A stretch of DNA of 64,000 nucleotides from Azospirillum sp. TSH64 (GTDB lineage: Bacteria; Pseudomonadota; Alphaproteobacteria; Azospirillales; Azospirillaceae), in the NCBI RefSeq assembly GCF_003116035.1, contig NZ_LGQW01000015.1, positions 4,785,279-4,849,278 of the forward strand, read 5' to 3'. Both the position numbers and the translations under genes were made by a program. Below, one piece after another: positions 34,230 to 43,900 of this stretch. The notes under the pieces were generated by a model. The model ran no database searches. It was not told the origin of the DNA and saw only the letters and a program-made list of their open reading frames with translations. Within the stretch, counting starts at the first letter, position 1. Each line of letters begins with the position of its first letter.

Positions 34230-35501
34230 TTACTCCTTCGGCAGCTTCTCGATCATCTCGCGGGTGATCAGGACGACGCCGCCCTCGCTGCGGTGGAAGC
34301 GCTTGGCGTCCAGCTCCGCGTCCTCGCCGACGACGAGGCCGTTGGGGATGCTGACGCCGCGGTCGATCACCACCTTCTTCAGGCGGCAATGGCGGCCGAT
34401 GTCGCATTCCGGCAGGACCACCGCCTCGTGCAGCTCGCTGTAGGAGTTGACGCGGACCGAGCTGAACAGCAGCGAGCGGCGCACGGTGGAGCCGGAGATG
34501 ATGCAGCCGCCCGACACCAGGCTGTCGATCGCCGTGCCGCGCCGGTTCTCGTCGTCGAAGACGAACTTGGCGGGGGGGAGCTGTTCCTGATAGGTGAAGA
34601 TCGGCCAGTCGCGGTTGTACATGTTCAACTGCGGCGTGACGTGGCAGAGGTCGAGGTTGGCCTCCCAATAGGCGTCGATGGTGCCAACGTCGCGCCAGTA
34701 GGGGGCGTCGTCCGGCGCGTCGATGATGGCGCTGTCGGCATAGTCGTGGGCGATGATTCGCGCCCCGGTCTTCACCAGATGCGGGATGATGTCCTTGCCG
34801 AAATCGCGGCTGGAGCCGGGGGTGGCGACGTCGCGCTCCAACTGCTCGTAGAGGAACTGGGCATTGAAGACATAGATGCCCATGCTGGCCAGCGCCATGT
34901 CGGGGCGGCCGGGCATCGGCGGCGGGTCGGCCGGCTTCTCGACGAAGTCGATGATGCGGCGCTCCTCGTCGATGTGCATCACGCCGAAACCGGTCGCCTG
35001 GTCGCGCGGGACGGCGATGCAGGGGACGGTGACGTCGGCCTTGCGGTCGATGTGGTCGAGCAGCAGCGCGCCGTAATCCATTTTGTAGATGTGGTCGCCG
35101 GCCAGGATCAGGACATATTCCGGCTCGTGGTCGCGCAGGATGTCGAGGTTCTGGTACACGGCGTCGGCGGTGCCCTGGTACCACTCCGTCTCGCTGACGC
35201 GCTGCTGCGCCGGCAGCAGGTCGCAGAACTCGTTCATCTCGCCGCGGAAGACGTTCCAGCCGCGCTGGAGATGGCGCAGAAGGCTGTGAGACTTGTACTG
35301 CGTCAGCACGCCGATGCGGCGGAAGCCGGAGTTGACGCAGTTGGACAGCGCGAAGTCGATGATGCGGTACTTGCCGCCGAAATATGTGGCCGGCTTGGCC
35401 CGCCGGTCGGTCAGCTGCTTCAGACGGCTTCCGCGTCCCCCGGCCAGCACCAGCGCCACCGCACGTCGCGGTGCGAGGCGCAGATCCCGTTTGTCGAGCA
35501 T
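34230..35501 (-). CDS. glgC: Glucose-1-phosphate adenylyltransferase (ADP-glucose pyrophosphorylase)
   Basis: 423 residues from the ATG at 35501; sequence upstream in frame looks non-coding. Makes ADP-glucose for glycogen. Seen: ALVLAGGRGSRLKQLTDRRA, PATYFGGKYRIIDFALSNC, WYQGTADAVYQNLDIL, LILAGDHIYKMDYGALL, FVEKPADPP, the sugar-site region YWRDVGTIDAYWEANLDL, and a left-handed beta-helix C-terminal domain with SGGCIISGSTVRRSLLFSSV. Upstream of glgA in the same direction. Enzymes of this group are usually allosterically regulated by pyruvate, fructose-6-phosphate or both; the effector cannot be read off here. Confidence 0.96.
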   Translation of the reverse strand: MLDKRDLRLAPRRAVALVLAGGRGSRLKQLTDRRAKPATYFGGKYRIIDFALSNCVNSGFRRIGVLTQYKSHSLLRHLQRGWNVFRGEMNEFCDLLPAQQRVSETEWYQGTADAVYQNLDILRDHEPEYVLILAGDHIYKMDYGALLLDHIDRKADVTVPCIAVPRDQATGFGVMHIDEERRIIDFVEKPADPPPMPGRPDMALASMGIYVFNAQFLYEQLERDVATPGSSRDFGKDIIPHLVKTGARIIAHDYADSAIIDAPDDAPYWRDVGTIDAYWEANLDLCHVTPQLNMYNRDWPIFTYQEQLPPAKFVFDDENRRGTAIDSLVSGGCIISGSTVRRSLLFSSVRVNSYSELHEAVVLPECDIGRHCRLKKVVIDRGVSIPNGLVVGEDAELDAKRFHRSEGGVVLITREMIEKLPKE

Positions 35502-35910
35502 GGCCGTTACCCCCTTTGCCTTATTCTTGCGGCCGCTCGGCTGCGGCCAATCCATATGGAGGCGTTGACGGTGCCACATCTCGCCGCCATGTCCAATAGG
35601 CGCGGCGGACGGTTGGCATCGGCTTACCCGCCGCAAGAGTGCTTCCCAGTCCTAGGAGGAAAGGTGGGCGTATGCCCCGCCCCTCCAAACGGACTGGATG
35701 GAAGAGGTAGGGTGTTGCGCCGGCACCGCTGCGATGCCGCCGCAATGGGCGGCTTTCGGGCCATGTCCTGCCCAAATTTTCATCATCTGCCGGAATGGCA
35801 GCCAGAATGCCGGGCAGACACGGGCTCAAAACGGGCTGCCGGCCCTGCCGTTCGGTCGAAAGCCCGGAATTTGCGGCGAAATGTCGGTTCCGAAATCTGC
35901 CTGTTTCCTG

Positions 35911-35927
35911 TGCAAACACCGGGTGCG
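35911..35927 (+). promoter_or_regulatory. NtrC-type enhancer site for amtB
   Basis: TGCAAACACCGGGTGCG compares with the NtrC dyad TGCACC-N5-GGTGCA: 9 of 12 consensus bases match, including the whole GGTGC half. It lies about 85 bp upstream of the sigma-54 promoter, a normal enhancer distance. Confidence 0.6.
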
Positions 35928-35997
35928 ACTCGTAGGAGGGTGCCCGTTCGGATGTCCCGGCCCGGGACAACCCTGACGATTCCAAGCCGTTTTCGAC

Positions 35998-36013
35998 TGG
36001 CACGCTTCTTGTA
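35998..36013 (+). promoter_or_regulatory. Sigma-54 (RpoN) promoter of amtB
   Basis: TGGCACGCTTCTTGTA matches TGGCACG-N4-TTGCW at every consensus base except the final C of TTGC, which is T. It gives a leader of roughly 150 nt before the amtB start. Together with the upstream NtrC site it predicts induction under nitrogen limitation. Confidence 0.7.
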
Positions 36014-36173
36014 ACGCTGGAAGCGTCCTTGGTCCCGTCCGCCGCCCCGTCTTTGCCGGGGACGGGGCGACCGGGACGGGGTCGCCCCAGTGCGGTGGCT
36101 TGAGCGCGGAACACCTCCGGTGCCGCGCCGGCCGTAAGGGGGTGGGAGCGATTTTGGAGAAAGAGGAGCCTCG

Positions 36174-37607
36174 ATGAACCGTCTGTTCCTTATGGCCGCA
36201 CCGATGATGGCGGTTGCTCTGGGCGCGGTCGGCATGCCGGCCGCAGCCCTTGCCCAGGATCCGGCGGCTGCCGCCGCTGCCGCGGCTGCGGCTGCCGCCG
36301 CTGCTGCCGCGCCGGCGGCTCCGGCGCTGAATGGCGGCGACACCGCCTGGATGCTCATCTCCACCGCGCTGGTGCTGATGATGACCATCCCCGGCCTGGC
36401 GCTGTTCTACGGCGGCATGGTCCGCAAGATGAACGTGCTGGCGACGGTGATGCAGAGCTTCGCCATCACCTGCCTGATCAGCGTCCTGTGGTACGTGATC
36501 GGCTACAGCCTGGCCTTCACCGGCACCGGTGCCTATGTCGGCGGTCTCGACCGGCTGTTCCTCAACGGGCTCGACTTCTCGAAGGCCTTCGTGCTGGGCG
36601 AGGCGACGGGCTCGGGCGTCGCGACGACGATCCCCGAGCCGGTCTTCATGATGTTCCAGATGACCTTCGCGATCATCACCCCGGCCCTGATCACCGGCGC
36701 CTTCGCCGACCGCATGAAGTTCTCCTCCCTGCTGGTCTTCACCGCGCTGTGGTCGATCGTGGTCTATGCGCCGATCGCCCACTGGGTCTGGTACCCGTCG
36801 GGCTTCCTGTTCGGCCTGGGCGTGCTGGACTTCGCCGGCGGCACGGTCGTGCACATCAACGCTGGCGTCGCCGGCCTGGTCGCAGCGCTGGTGATCGGCA
36901 AGCGCAAGGGCTACCCGAAGGAAGCCTTCATGCCGCACAACCTGGTGCTGTCGCTGATCGGCGCCTCGCTGCTGTGGGTTGGCTGGTTCGGCTTCAACGC
37001 CGGTTCGGCCCTGACCGCCGGTCCGCGTGCCGGCATGGCGCTGGCCGCCACGCACATCGCCACCGCCGGTGCCGCCATGGGCTGGCTGTTCGCAGAGTGG
37101 ATCGTCAAGGGCAAGCCGTCGATCCTCGGCATCATCTCCGGCGCCGTCGCCGGCTTGGTCGCGGTGACCCCGGCCGCCGGCTTCGTCGACCCGACGGGCG
37201 CCATCGTCATCGGCATCGTCGCCGGCGTGGTCTGCTTCTGGTCGGCCACCAGCCTCAAGCACATGCTGGGCTATGACGACAGCCTGGACGCCTTCGGCGT
37301 GCACGGCGTCGGCGGCCTGATCGGCGCCATCCTGACCGGCGTCTTCGCCAAGATGTCGGTGTCCAACAGCGAAGGCGGCTTCGCCTCCGTCCTCCAGGCC
37401 GACCCGAAGGCCACGCTGGGCCTGCTGGAAGGCAACGCCGCCGCCGTCTGGATCCAGGTCCAGGGCGTCCTCTACACCATGGTCTGGTGCGCCGTCGCCA
37501 CCTTCGTCCTGCTGAAGGTCGTCGATGTGGTCATGGGCCTGCGCGTCGAAGAGGATGTGGAGCGCGACGGTCTCGACCTCGCCCTGCATGGCGAGAGCAT
37601 CCACTAA
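36174..37607 (+). CDS. amtB: Ammonium transporter AmtB
   Basis: 477 residues with GAGGAGCC before the start. Conducts ammonium across the inner membrane; flux is normally gated by a PII protein. A signal peptide (LFLMAAPMMAVALGAVGM, cleavage near ALAQDP) is followed by an alanine run of about 15 residues before the first transmembrane helix (GGDTAWMLISTALVLMMT). Seen: LFYGGMVRKMNVLATVMQS, FAGGTVVHINAGVAGLVAA, FGFNAGSALT and FGVHGVGGLIGAILTGVF, with the pore histidines of the H-N-A and H-G-V motifs. No glnK/glnZ gene is adjacent, as reported for amtB of Azospirillum brasilense. A strong terminator follows. Confidence 0.97.
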   Translation: MNRLFLMAAPMMAVALGAVGMPAAALAQDPAAAAAAAAAAAAAAAAPAAPALNGGDTAWMLISTALVLMMTIPGLALFYGGMVRKMNVLATVMQSFAITCLISVLWYVIGYSLAFTGTGAYVGGLDRLFLNGLDFSKAFVLGEATGSGVATTIPEPVFMMFQMTFAIITPALITGAFADRMKFSSLLVFTALWSIVVYAPIAHWVWYPSGFLFGLGVLDFAGGTVVHINAGVAGLVAALVIGKRKGYPKEAFMPHNLVLSLIGASLLWVGWFGFNAGSALTAGPRAGMALAATHIATAGAAMGWLFAEWIVKGKPSILGIISGAVAGLVAVTPAAGFVDPTGAIVIGIVAGVVCFWSATSLKHMLGYDDSLDAFGVHGVGGLIGAILTGVFAKMSVSNSEGGFASVLQADPKATLGLLEGNAAAVWIQVQGVLYTMVWCAVATFVLLKVVDVVMGLRVEEDVERDGLDLALHGESIH

Positions 37608-37640
37608 GAACATCCCTTTCCCACGGGTCTCTCGCGAAAA

Positions 37641-37668
37641 GGCCGCCGGTTTTCCGGCGGCCTTTTTT
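37641..37668 (+). terminator. Rho-independent terminator after amtB
   Basis: GGCCGCCGG (37641-37649) pairs perfectly with CCGGCGGCC (37654-37662) around a TTTT loop and is followed by TTTTTT. It is preceded by AAAA, so it may also work in reverse. Confidence 0.9.
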
Positions 37669-37785
37669 CGTGTCCGATTGTTGCGCGGAGCGGAACGCTG
37701 TGGCGCGGGCGGGCCGGCTTCACGGCGGGGCTGCGAGGGACTACCTGTGGTGCATTGTCATTGTATCCGCTCAGGAGTTGCCGCC

Positions 37786-38643
37786 ATGTCCGCCAAGCCA
37801 GCCGCCCCCGGTGTCCGCCCGGTGCTCGCCGCCGTGGAGGGCATGGCCACCTCCGACGGTGCCGGGGTCAGCATGACCCGCATGCTGGGCAGCCCCCGCC
37901 TGCGCACGCTCGACCCCTTCCTGATGCTGGACCTGTTCGGGTCCGACCAGCCGACCGATTATCTGGCGGGATTCCCCGACCATCCCCACCGCGGGTTCGA
38001 GACGGTGACCTACATGCTGGCCGGCCGCATGCGCCATGCCGACAACCACGGGCACGAGGGCGTGATCGAGACCGGCGGCGTGCAGTGGATGACCGCCGGC
38101 CGCGGCCTGATCCATTCGGAGATGCCGGAGCAAACCGAAGGGCTGATGCGCGGCTTCCAGCTGTGGATCAACCTGCCGGCCCGGCTGAAGATGACCGAGC
38201 CGCGCTATCAGGAGTTCCCGGCCGCCTCCATCCCGGTGGAGCGGCGCGAGGACGGGGCGACCGTCACCGTCATCGCCGGCGACACCGCCCGCGGCACGGC
38301 GGGCCCGGTGCGGGCCGAGGCGACCGACGCCCGCTATTTCGACGTGACGCTGCCGCCGTCGGTGGCCTTCGCCGAGCCGCTGCCGGCCGGGCACACCGCC
38401 TTCCTGGTGCTGTTCGAGGGCACGCTGGCTGTCGGGGGCGACGCTCCGCTTTCCGGGCCGCGGGTGATCGTGGTGGGCGACGGCGAGCGGGTGGAGGCGG
38501 TCGCCGGGGCTGACGGCGCGCGCTTCCTGCTGCTGGCCGGCGAGCCCATCGGCGAGCCCATCGCCTGGGGCGGCCCCTTCGTCATGAACACGCGGGAAGA
38601 GGTGATGCAGGCCTTCCGCGACTTCGAGGAAGGCCGCATCTGA
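37786..38643 (+). CDS. Pirin-family cupin protein
   Basis: 285 residues from the ATG at 37786 after CAGGAG. Pirins are bicupins that bind iron; some have quercetinase activity and others act as redox-linked regulators. Seen: the N-terminal cupin with FPDHPHRGFETVTYML, HADNHGHEG and GVQWMTAGRGLIHSEMPE, which hold the expected three His and one Glu ligands, and a C-terminal cupin ending MNTREEVMQAFRDFE, the usual family end. Bacterial members may modulate pyruvate dehydrogenase; the specific function here is unknown. Monocistronic between amtB and an IalB-like gene. Confidence 0.92.
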   Translation: MSAKPAAPGVRPVLAAVEGMATSDGAGVSMTRMLGSPRLRTLDPFLMLDLFGSDQPTDYLAGFPDHPHRGFETVTYMLAGRMRHADNHGHEGVIETGGVQWMTAGRGLIHSEMPEQTEGLMRGFQLWINLPARLKMTEPRYQEFPAASIPVERREDGATVTVIAGDTARGTAGPVRAEATDARYFDVTLPPSVAFAEPLPAGHTAFLVLFEGTLAVGGDAPLSGPRVIVVGDGERVEAVAGADGARFLLLAGEPIGEPIAWGGPFVMNTREEVMQAFRDFEEGRI

Positions 38644-38738
38644 TCCCTGGTGCGCGGCATCTCGTTCCTTGCACCCCCGCCACCGCCGGTTATCATGGCG
38701 CATTCCGTGTTAACACGAACGATGGCGGGGACGGGGCG

Positions 38739-39281
38739 ATGCGTGCAAAGGGGCTGTTGGGTGGGGTCAAGGCGGTGGTCGCCTCGGCGCTGCTGGCCGT
38801 GACGATGATCGTAGCCCCGATGACGGCCAAGCCCGCCGCCGCGGTGGACGTCTCCAAGGCCGCGGCGGACTTCGGGCCGGAGGGCGCCTGGACCAACCAG
38901 TGCGACATCGACCGGATGACCGACAGCAAGACCTGCCGGCTGATGATCTACCGCCTGTTCGACGACGGGAAGGATGTCGGCTTCGTCGCGCTCAGCATCA
39001 TTCCGACCGGCAACGACTTCCACCTGTTCCTGACCACCAGCCAGGGGCTGATCGACCGCTGCGCCATCCGCGTCGACCGCCAGCCGCGCATCGAATCGCA
39101 TGTGGCGACGCTGAACATGTGCATGTTCCCGAACTTCGTGTCCGGCCGCGTCGCCGACCAGTTCCGCAACGGCTCGACCATCCTGGTCCGCGTCAACTCC
39201 CGCCTGGGCAAGCGCGACATCGATTTTCCGCTGAACGGCTTCTCCCGCACCTTCGAGGAGATGCAGCGCAGCCTGCAGTGA
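38739..39281 (+). CDS. IalB-like secreted protein
   Basis: 180 residues. A signal peptide (VVASALLAVTMIVAP, cleavage near KPAAAVD) is followed by a compact domain with four cysteines. WTNQCD with KTCRLMIYRLFDDGKDVGFV resembles the invasion-associated locus B family, which opens with a W-x-C and C-x-M/L pattern and folds as a small beta-sandwich. IalB homologues are widespread in free-living alphaproteobacteria, where invasion is irrelevant and the role is unknown. Likely periplasmic. Stands alone between pirin and a REP-like repeat. Confidence 0.65.
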   Translation: MRAKGLLGGVKAVVASALLAVTMIVAPMTAKPAAAVDVSKAAADFGPEGAWTNQCDIDRMTDSKTCRLMIYRLFDDGKDVGFVALSIIPTGNDFHLFLTTSQGLIDRCAIRVDRQPRIESHVATLNMCMFPNFVSGRVADQFRNGSTILVRVNSRLGKRDIDFPLNGFSRTFEEMQRSLQ

Positions 39282-39325
39282 GGGTGATGCACAGGGAGAT
39301 TTCTCGGGTGATCCACCCTGTGCAT

Positions 39326-39364
39326 CCCCCTCACCCTAACCCTCTCCCCGGGGGGGAGAGGGGA
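39326..39364. repeat. REP-like intergenic palindrome
   Basis: CCCTCACCCTAACCCTCTCC followed by a G-rich mirror GGGGGGGAGAGGGG, a palindromic element of the kind scattered between genes in many proteobacteria. It lies between two convergent genes, where it may act as a terminator or mRNA-end stabiliser. Confidence 0.6.
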
Positions 39365-39372
39365 TTGTGCGC

Positions 39373-40500
39373 CTACCCCGGCAGCCGGTAGCCCGCCGCC
39401 GGCTCGTGCATCGGGCAGCCGTTCCGTTCCATGCGGAATTCGGCGGAGCGGTCATAGGCGAGGCGCCGGGCGCGCATGATCGAGCCCAGCGGCCGGTGCG
39501 CCGCCAGCCCATGCCAGGGGCTGAAGGACAGCCGGTCGTCGCCGGCACGCGACCGTTCCTCGCTCCAGGCCGTCTGCGGCGGCACGGTGATGCGGGCGAT
39601 GGTGCGGTAGGGGCTCAGATCCTCCGGCCACACCACGCTGGCATCCTCCACCGGCATGCGTTCCTCGTCGGTGCGCAGCTGGGCGCGCAGCTCCCAGACG
39701 GCCTCGTGGTCGCGGAAGAACTCCGTCACCGCCTCGCGGATGCCGTTCGGCTTGCCGCTGAGGTCCAGCGGCGCGTTCTCCAGCGCGGTCAGGTTCGGCG
39801 AGACCGGCACGATCGACAGCTTGGCGATGTGATCGCCATGGCGCAATGCCGCCTGGCTGTAGAAGGTTTCGCCCAGGATGTGGGTTTCCGGGTGGCCGCC
39901 CAGCGTCTTCAGCGTCGCGCTTTCGCCGCCGAAGGCCTCCACCACCCGTTCGGCGACGCGCAGGCCGGCCGACAATACCTTCTTCGCGGTTTCCGCCCGG
40001 TCGGTGGTGGCGGCCAGCAGCTTCAGCGTCGACAGGAACTGCTTGGCATCGGGGGCCGAGAAGGCGGGGGCGTTGGCCATGACGAAATCCTGCGTGGCCT
40101 CACCCTCCGACCCCGGCAGCCGCTCGCCGGACACGCCCAGCACCTTCACCGCCAGACCGCGCGGGGTCGAGACGCTGTCGGGCAGGATGTCGCCCGGCGT
40201 CGTCGACAGCCGCAGGATCGCCGGATAGCTCTCCGCCTTCGCGAACAGTCCCTGGGCCAGTTCGGCCGGCAGGTCGTCCAGCACATCCAGCCGGCCGATC
40301 AGCAGCCCGTGGCTCTTGGCATGGACGCTGCGGTTGGCATGGCCGCTGTCCTCGAAGGTCTTGGCGCTGATCGACAGCATCGTCTCCGCCAGATCGTTGA
40401 AGACCTGCGCTTCATCGGGACCCGGATTTTCGACCGACGGCGTATAGGCCAGGGGCCTGGCAGTGCGCCGGGGGGTGGGCTGGGTGGAGGCAGCGGACAC
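39373..40500 (-). CDS. Catalase-family (SrpA/y4iL-like) heme protein
   Basis: 375 residues from the GTG at 40500. This start is chosen because the longer frame upstream is Arg/Pro-rich and because an EcfG-like promoter would initiate just before it. Contains the small catalase-fold core: HAKSHGLLIGRLDVL with the distal-histidine region, YPAILRLSTTPGDILPDS, RGLAVKVLGVSGERLPGSEG, DFVMANAPAF, and the late SFSPWHGLAAHRPLGSIMRARRLAY segment. Short catalase relatives of this type are often weak catalases or peroxidases linked to stress or lipid metabolism. Isolated gene. Confidence 0.8.
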   Translation of the reverse strand: MSAASTQPTPRRTARPLAYTPSVENPGPDEAQVFNDLAETMLSISAKTFEDSGHANRSVHAKSHGLLIGRLDVLDDLPAELAQGLFAKAESYPAILRLSTTPGDILPDSVSTPRGLAVKVLGVSGERLPGSEGEATQDFVMANAPAFSAPDAKQFLSTLKLLAATTDRAETAKKVLSAGLRVAERVVEAFGGESATLKTLGGHPETHILGETFYSQAALRHGDHIAKLSIVPVSPNLTALENAPLDLSGKPNGIREAVTEFFRDHEAVWELRAQLRTDEERMPVEDASVVWPEDLSPYRTIARITVPPQTAWSEERSRAGDDRLSFSPWHGLAAHRPLGSIMRARRLAYDRSAEFRMERNGCPMHEPAAGYRLPG

Positions 40501-40546
40501 GGGCGGGGCTCCCGAAGAGGAGGAAAGGGCGGGGTGCAGCCAGGAC

Positions 40547-40572
40547 AACAGCCGCGCACTGTCCTCTGTTCC
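40547..40572 (-). promoter_or_regulatory. Possible EcfG-type promoter of the catalase-family gene
   Basis: On the minus strand GGAAC (40572-40568) and TGTT (40550-40547) are 17 bp apart; the consensus is GGAAC-N16/17-CGTT, so one -10 base differs. Initiation would give a ~38-nt leader before the GTG at 40500. Confidence 0.4.
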
Positions 40573-40944
40573 GCAACGACGCGGCGGTGCTCTCCTGCGG
40601 CGCCAGCGCGAGAAGGCCGCCGGCAAGGATCCGCGATATCCTGGGCGGCTGTTGTGCATGTGCGAGAAGAGCGGGGCACCCATCGCGGTTTGCACTGCAA
40701 AACGAGAGGGCGGGATGCGCAAATAATCGATTGCGCCTGACGCGCGAGGATTCTGTAACTTCTCCAATCTTCTATGGAAAATTAACCATGAATACGGGGG
40801 AAGTCCTTAGCAAAAGACTCTGGCGCCGAAATGACTGCGCTGCATATCCTTTTGTCAGGAAAGGCCAAACCTCTCTACGTCTCCTGCGGCCGCGCGACAT
40901 GCGGCCATCGGGGGGCGGCCGGACAAGCGAGCGAAGGGTGTCTC

Positions 40945-43900
40945 ATGACCGGACGGAGCGTCATCTGGTCCTCCATATGGACGCGCGGCAGTGTCCTGCT
41001 GCTGGGGCTGCTTGTGCTGGCGACGATGTCGGTGCCGGCGGGCGGGCGGGCGACGCCGCCCAACCGGACGGTGCTGGTCCTGCACTCCTACCACCAGGGC
41101 TATGAGTGGACCGACGGACAGGCTGACGGCATCTCGGAAATGTTGGCGTCGGCGGCGCCCAATGCGCTGGGGATCCCCTATTACCTGGACTGGAAGCGCT
41201 TCCCCGACTCCGCCGGGATCGAGCGGCTGCGGGCGCTGATCGCCTATCGCCATCCGAAGGGCACCGTCGACGCCATCGTCTCCACCGACGATGCCGCGCT
41301 GTCCTTCGGCCTGGACTTGCGGAACGAGATTTACGGGCCGGTGCCGCTGGTGCATGGCGGCGTGCTGCCGATTTCGGCGCGGCGGCTGACCGAGCATGAG
41401 GCCAACGTCGTCGGCATCGACGAGGCCAAGGACATCGAGGGCACCGTGCGCATGGCGATGGCCGCCAATCCGCGGTTGCAACGCCTGTTCATCCTGCGCG
41501 ATGATACCGAGACCGGCCTGGGGCTGGATGACGAGATCGAGGCGCTGGTCGCCGCCGGCCGCTTCCCCGCCGGGGTGGAGCGGCAGGTGCTGCCGGCGCT
41601 GCCCTTCGCCCGGCTGGAGGAGCGGCTGGCTGCCCTGCCGCCGGACAGCGCGGTGCTGCTGGGCACCTATGCCACCGACCCGGAAGGCCTGATCCTGCCG
41701 CCCGAGCAGTTCCTGGAACTGATGAGCGAAAAGAGCAGCGCGCCGATCTACGGCTTGCAGGAATTCCTGCTGGGCCACGGCATCGCCGGCGGCAGCCTGC
41801 TGAGCGGGCAGGAGCATGGCCGTGCGGTCGGTCGGCTGGCTGCCGCCCTGGTGAACGGCGTGCCGGTCGCCACCCTGGCGATGGAGCGGCGCCAGTCGGT
41901 CATCCGGGCCGCCGATTACGGCCAGATGCAGCGCTATGGGATCGATCCCGCGCGGCTGATGCCGCTCGACCGGCTGGTCGACAAGCCCTTCTCCTTCATG
42001 GAGACCTACCGCTGGCTGGTGGTGACGGTCGGCGGCGTGCTGCTGCTGCTGTTCGGCATGGTTCTGGTGCTGTCCGTCACGCTGCGCAGCCGGCGGAAGG
42101 CTGAGGCGGCGTTGCAGCGGAGCAACGAGGCGCTGACCGAGTCGCGCCGGCAGTTGCAGGCCAAGGTCGTCGAGCTGACCGTCAGCCAGGATGCGCTGCG
42201 CGAACGCGGGCGATGGATGCGGCTGGTGGCGGAGGCATCGCGCGACATCATCTGGACCTGGGACATCGTCAACGACGTCCGCGTCCTGTCCGGCCGGGTC
42301 GAGGAGCTGCTGGGCGTCGATGCCGCCAGCATCGATTCCCGTGCGGCCTGGTTCGACCGCATCCATCCGGAAGACCGGCCGCTGGCGGAGGAGGCGCTGC
42401 AACGCCACCTGTCGGGCGAACTGCCGGAATACCGGGTGGAATACCGGGTCCGCCATCGTGACGGTAATTACCTGTGGCTCTACGCCACCGGCAAGATCCT
42501 GTTCGATGGGGACGGGCAGGGCGGGACAGGAGGGCGGGGGAAGCCGGTGATGATGGGCGGCTCCTACACCGACATCACCGCGCAGAAGCGGCAGCAGGCG
42601 TGGCTGGACCATCTGGCCCATTACGATTCCCTGACCGGCCTGCCCAACCGGCTGACGCTGGAACAGCATGTCGACCGGCTGATCGCCACCACCAAGGCAT
42701 CCGGCAATGCCGGGCCGCTGGCGCTGCTGTTCCTCGACATGGACAATTTCAAGTTCATCAACGACGGCTTCGGCCACAAGGCCGGCGACGAACTGCTGAT
42801 GATGCTGGGGCTGCGCATCCGCAAGGGGGCGGGGGACGGGCTGTTCATCGCGCGGCTGGGCGGCGACGAGTTCGTGGTGGTGGTCCAGGGTGGCGAGGCC
42901 GGCGATCCGGCGGAGGTGGCGCAGCGGCTGGAACAGGCCTTCGCCGCCCCCTTCCTGGTCGAGGGACAGCATTTCTTCGTGACATGCAGCGTCGGCATCG
43001 CCCGCTATCCCTGGGACGGACGCTGCTTCGACGATCTGTTGCAGAACGCCGACACCGCCATGTACCGGGCCAAGGACAGCGGACGCGGGCGCATCTGCAC
43101 CTTCACCGCCGACATGAACCTCAAGGTGGTGGAGCGCATGCGGCTGCTCAGCCGGGCCCGGCTGGCCTTCGACCGCCAGGCCTTCGCCGTGCATTACCAG
43201 CCGCAGGTGGCGACGCGCGACGGCCGGGTCCGCGGTTTCGAGGCGCTGATCCGCTGGACCGACCAGGAGCTGGGGCCGGTGTCGCCCGACCGCTTCATTC
43301 CGGTCTGCGAGGATTCCGGCCTGATCGTTCCGCTCGGCCTGTGGGTGCTGGAAACCGCCTGCATCGAGGCGGCCGGGCTGGCCTGCCGCGGGGCCGGCGA
43401 CGTGACGATGAGCGTCAACATGTCGGCGGTCCAGCTGGCCCAGCATGATTTCGTGCCGCGGGTTCTGGAGATCCTGGACCGCACCGGCCTGCCGGCGAAC
43501 CGGCTGGAGCTGGAAATCACCGAGTCGCAGATGATCGGCTCGCTCGATGCCGCCATCGGCAAGCTGAACGCGCTGCGGAAGGCCGGCATCCACATCGCGC
43601 TGGACGATTTCGGCACCGGCTATTCGTCGCTGACCTATCTGCGGACGCTGCCGATCAACACGCTGAAGCTGGACAAGGCCTTCATCGACGACGTCCACCG
43701 CCGGCCCGATGCGCGCAGCATGGTGTCGTCCATCTCGCGCATCGCCCACGATCTGCGGCACAGCGTAGTGGCGGAGGGAGTCGAAGAGGCGGCCCAGTGG
43801 GAGGTGCTGTCGCTGATGGGCTGCGACCTGATCCAGGGCTATTTCGTCAGCCGCCCGCTGCCGGCCGACCGCATCGATGCCTTCCTGGACGCCTGGGAGG

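Larger units (their letters stand above)
35502..36173. other. 672-bp divergent regulatory region between glgC and amtB
   Basis: No convincing gene. Contains the NtrC-like site and sigma-54 promoter described separately, and the glgC promoter on the opposite side, where no clear consensus was recognised. Confidence 0.6.

Noticed and set aside
39326..39364. Integrative-element attachment site
   Set aside because: The CCCTCACCCTAACCC palindrome is a common scattered intergenic repeat; no integrase or tRNA target is near.
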